The notes beneath the pieces are model-generated. The model did not search any database, had not been told where the DNA came from, and was given only the letters and a program-made list of their open reading frames with translations. Position numbers and translations under genes: made by a program. Positions 62,511 to 64,000 of a stretch of DNA of 64,000 nt are shown in pieces. The DNA comes from Chryseobacterium sp. Bi04 (GTDB lineage Bacteria > Bacteroidota > Bacteroidia > Flavobacteriales > Weeksellaceae), in the NCBI RefSeq assembly GCF_918698085.1, contig NZ_CAKKLP010000005.1:62001-126000 (forward strand), in the 5' to 3' direction. Positions within the stretch are counted from its first letter, which is position 1. Every line of letters begins with the position of its first letter.

Positions 62511-63275
62511 TTAAGTATACTCCAAACAGATTACTGCCTTTTTAAGTTCTTTGTCATAAAACAGATACAATTGATCTGCTGCTGTATTTTGAAAATCATA
62601 GCCTTCGACGCACCCGATATAATCCATCAATGTATGATTATTTTTATAAGGTTTGTCTGTCAGGTTATCTCCTCCGAAGTGAGTTTCTTCTAAAGGCAGA
62701 GAATCGGTATTCAGCTCATCAAAAACACCATACATTTTCTTTTGCAAACGTTCCTCAGCATATTTTGAGTAATCATCTTTCTCCAGATCTTCAACCGTAA
62801 GCTTCCGTAAACGCTCTAAACGGCGAATATCTTCTACCATTAAACCTGGTCGATAACAGTCTTTATCATAAAGCTTATTGTATTTTTGGTAATATTCTCT
62901 TTTCAATTGATACATGGCTTCATTCATATTGTATTCAATCTCTAAATCTGAATAATTGTTTCCATAATCTTCCGGAGAGATCTCGGTATGTGCTGAAAAA
63001 TAGTTCCAGTCTGCATCAAATTTGTATTTACCGTCAATAACATCAAAGCCAAACATATCAGCTTTGGTAAATTGTGTGTGATATTCCGGCTTATCTTCCC
63101 CGACACAGCCGTCATAAATTTCCTTTACAGAAACAATATGCAGCCACTGATCTTCTAATGGATCAACAAGTTTCAAATTAATTGAACAAATAGGAAGGAA
63201 ATACTTTTTATGATTTTCAATATCATCATAAAATACGTCTTCGTAAGCGGGGAATATTCTTATTAAATCAGTCAT
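62511..63275 (-). CDS. Unknown protein
   Basis: A 254-residue acidic soluble protein with no recognised domain. Segments include FGGDNLTDKPYKNNHTLMDY and QNTAADQLYLFYDKELKK. The last portion, an aspartate-rich domain with a Tyr-rich ending, vaguely recalls DUF1963-type small domains, but I cannot assign it. It starts one base after the next lipoprotein's stop, so they are co-transcribed. Confidence 0.65.
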   Translation of the reverse strand: MTDLIRIFPAYEDVFYDDIENHKKYFLPICSINLKLVDPLEDQWLHIVSVKEIYDGCVGEDKPEYHTQFTKADMFGFDVIDGKYKFDADWNYFSAHTEISPEDYGNNYSDLEIEYNMNEAMYQLKREYYQKYNKLYDKDCYRPGLMVEDIRRLERLRKLTVEDLEKDDYSKYAEERLQKKMYGVFDELNTDSLPLEETHFGGDNLTDKPYKNNHTLMDYIGCVEGYDFQNTAADQLYLFYDKELKKAVICLEYT

Positions 63276-63276
63276 A

Positions 63277-63726
63277 TTATTTTCTTTTTAATTTTAGCTG
63301 TTTTCCTTCTTTTAAAAGGTTAAAAGACATGACTTTGGGTGGTTTGAATGTTTGTGTAGGTGCGTTACAGAATTCAGATCTTGTAATACTATCGACTTCC
63401 ATTTTTATCTGGTTGGCTTCCGTAAAATAATATCTGCCATGTATCTCTGTGAAGCAATCGTTTCCACATTGCCAGGCATCATAACTTTTGAACTTTTCTT
63501 CATCCAAAAAGGTTACACCATGAAAATTGAAGATCAATGCAGTATCTCTTGGAGACATAGAATAGATTTTTCCACCATCCGGAATAATAAGTCCTCCTTC
63601 ATTCACAATCCACTCCTTATTTTTCAGATAATTCCGGAAAATTGTTTTTTTTCTTTCCGGATCTTTGCAACTTAAGGTCATTACCAAAATGATACTCAAA
63701 AATGAGAAAACAAAAGTATTTTTCAT
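63277..63726 (-). CDS. Putative lipoprotein, unknown function
   Basis: A 149-residue protein with a lipoprotein signal (VMTLSC lipobox, Cys20, then KDPER). The mature part is a small beta-rich domain with the cysteines WQCGNDCFTEIHG and SEFCNAP, resembling small lipocalin-like Bacteroidota lipoproteins. It lies one base before the unknown 254-residue gene, which it probably accompanies. Confidence 0.7.
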   Translation of the reverse strand: MKNTFVFSFLSIILVMTLSCKDPERKKTIFRNYLKNKEWIVNEGGLIIPDGGKIYSMSPRDTALIFNFHGVTFLDEEKFKSYDAWQCGNDCFTEIHGRYYFTEANQIKMEVDSITRSEFCNAPTQTFKPPKVMSFNLLKEGKQLKLKRK

Positions 63727-63789
63727 TGTAGCTTAGTTTATAATTGCTTATTCAGCTTTCTCCAAACCCATATTATTGTTTTCAGACAT

Positions 63790-64000
63790 TTAAATTTTAG
63801 CAAAAAAATTAAGCGTTTGTTGGGCTATAAGCTTGGGATTCGTATCTGATATCTCATTGATCCTATCCTCGTACAATTCTATTTTTATTAATTTGACATC
63901 ATCTGGTATTTTGCAGGCCTCATCTTTGGTATAGTTATATCCTTGTACATTAGCATTTTCTTTGCCCGGCTTTTTTTTAATCTCTACGTAATACCTCAGT
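63790..64000 (-). CDS. Partial CDS of unknown protein, 5' end beyond window
   Basis: The minus-strand frame enters at the window edge and continues without a stop to a TAA at 63790-63792, giving about 69 residues (YYVEIKKKPGKENANVQGYN near the entry, then KLIKIELYEDRINEISDTNP). The composition is protein-like and lysine-rich. It is probably the upstream member of the same small operon. Too little is visible to name it. Confidence 0.6.
   Translation of the reverse strand, partial: LRYYVEIKKKPGKENANVQGYNYTKDEACKIPDDVKLIKIELYEDRINEISDTNPKLIAQQTLNFFAKI

Noticed and set aside
1..64000. tRNA or rRNA genes
   Set aside because: I looked for cloverleaf-like and conserved rRNA sequence and saw none; a tRNA-finding program would settle it.

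Overview
The window is AT-rich bacterial DNA from a member of the Bacteroidota, most likely a Chryseobacterium-like flavobacterium (Weeksellaceae). The support is indirect but consistent. There are type IX secretion C-terminal sorting domains, GEVED and reprolysin-like secreted proteases, PorT-like outer-membrane barrels, bacillithiol enzymes, lipoproteins with an xxxC lipobox followed by polar residues, no clear Shine-Dalgarno sequences, and many promoters with the Bacteroidota -7 motif TAnnTTTG. No rRNA, tRNA, CRISPR array or intact insertion sequence was found.

Region by region. 1-1.8 kb: an exported flavodoxin-RidA fusion (cut by the window edge) diverges from an AraC regulator. 1.8-10.8 kb: a minus-strand stress island with DUF6766, FAD-Rieske oxidoreductase, two SDRs, CinA-like protein, large catalase KatE, two small unknowns, a YciF-type protein and a Crp/Fnr regulator. 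11-14.4 kb: a small lipoprotein, an EamA exporter divergent from a MocR regulator with a paired operator, and a second Crp/Fnr gene. 14.4-15.8 kb: a bacillithiol group (YtxJ, DUF1569, YfiT/BstA). 15.8-20.4 kb: a DEAD-box helicase lying between two diverged copies of the pncA promoter, then pncA, an RluB/RsuA-type pseudouridine synthase and aroB.

20.6-24.1 kb: three paralogous outer-membrane beta-barrel genes, each preceded by a sigma-54-like -24/-12 element. A fourth, orphan element is followed by a hairpin but no gene, making a candidate small RNA. 24.1-29.2 kb: a GDPD-type phosphodiesterase, purF, a frameshifted four-helix-bundle gene bounded by 27-bp inverted repeats, purC, and a DUF3307/SatD pair with a dyad operator. 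29.4-38.7 kb: a secreted endonuclease, acyl-CoA dehydrogenase, DinB-like protein and two tandem T9SS metalloproteases. 39-42.4 kb: small lipoprotein and envelope genes, a MazG-like pyrophosphohydrolase, a thioredoxin-like protein and DUF4230. 42.4-46.8 kb: the leucine operon leuA-C-D-B. 46.9-50 kb: a TPR-like protein, a composite intergenic repeat zone and an M19 dipeptidase. 50.3-53 kb: thrS and infC, the latter with a probable AUA start and no rpmI-rplT behind it.

53-64 kb: unknown lipoproteins and secreted proteins, a GNAT gene lodged between a decayed and an intact copy of the 3' end of a LuxR response regulator, the matching TPR histidine kinase, a WG/Sel1 repeat protein and small unknown genes running off the right edge. 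Themes that recur are oxidative and thiol stress defence, envelope and secreted proteins, and short duplications that have carried single genes into intergenic spaces.
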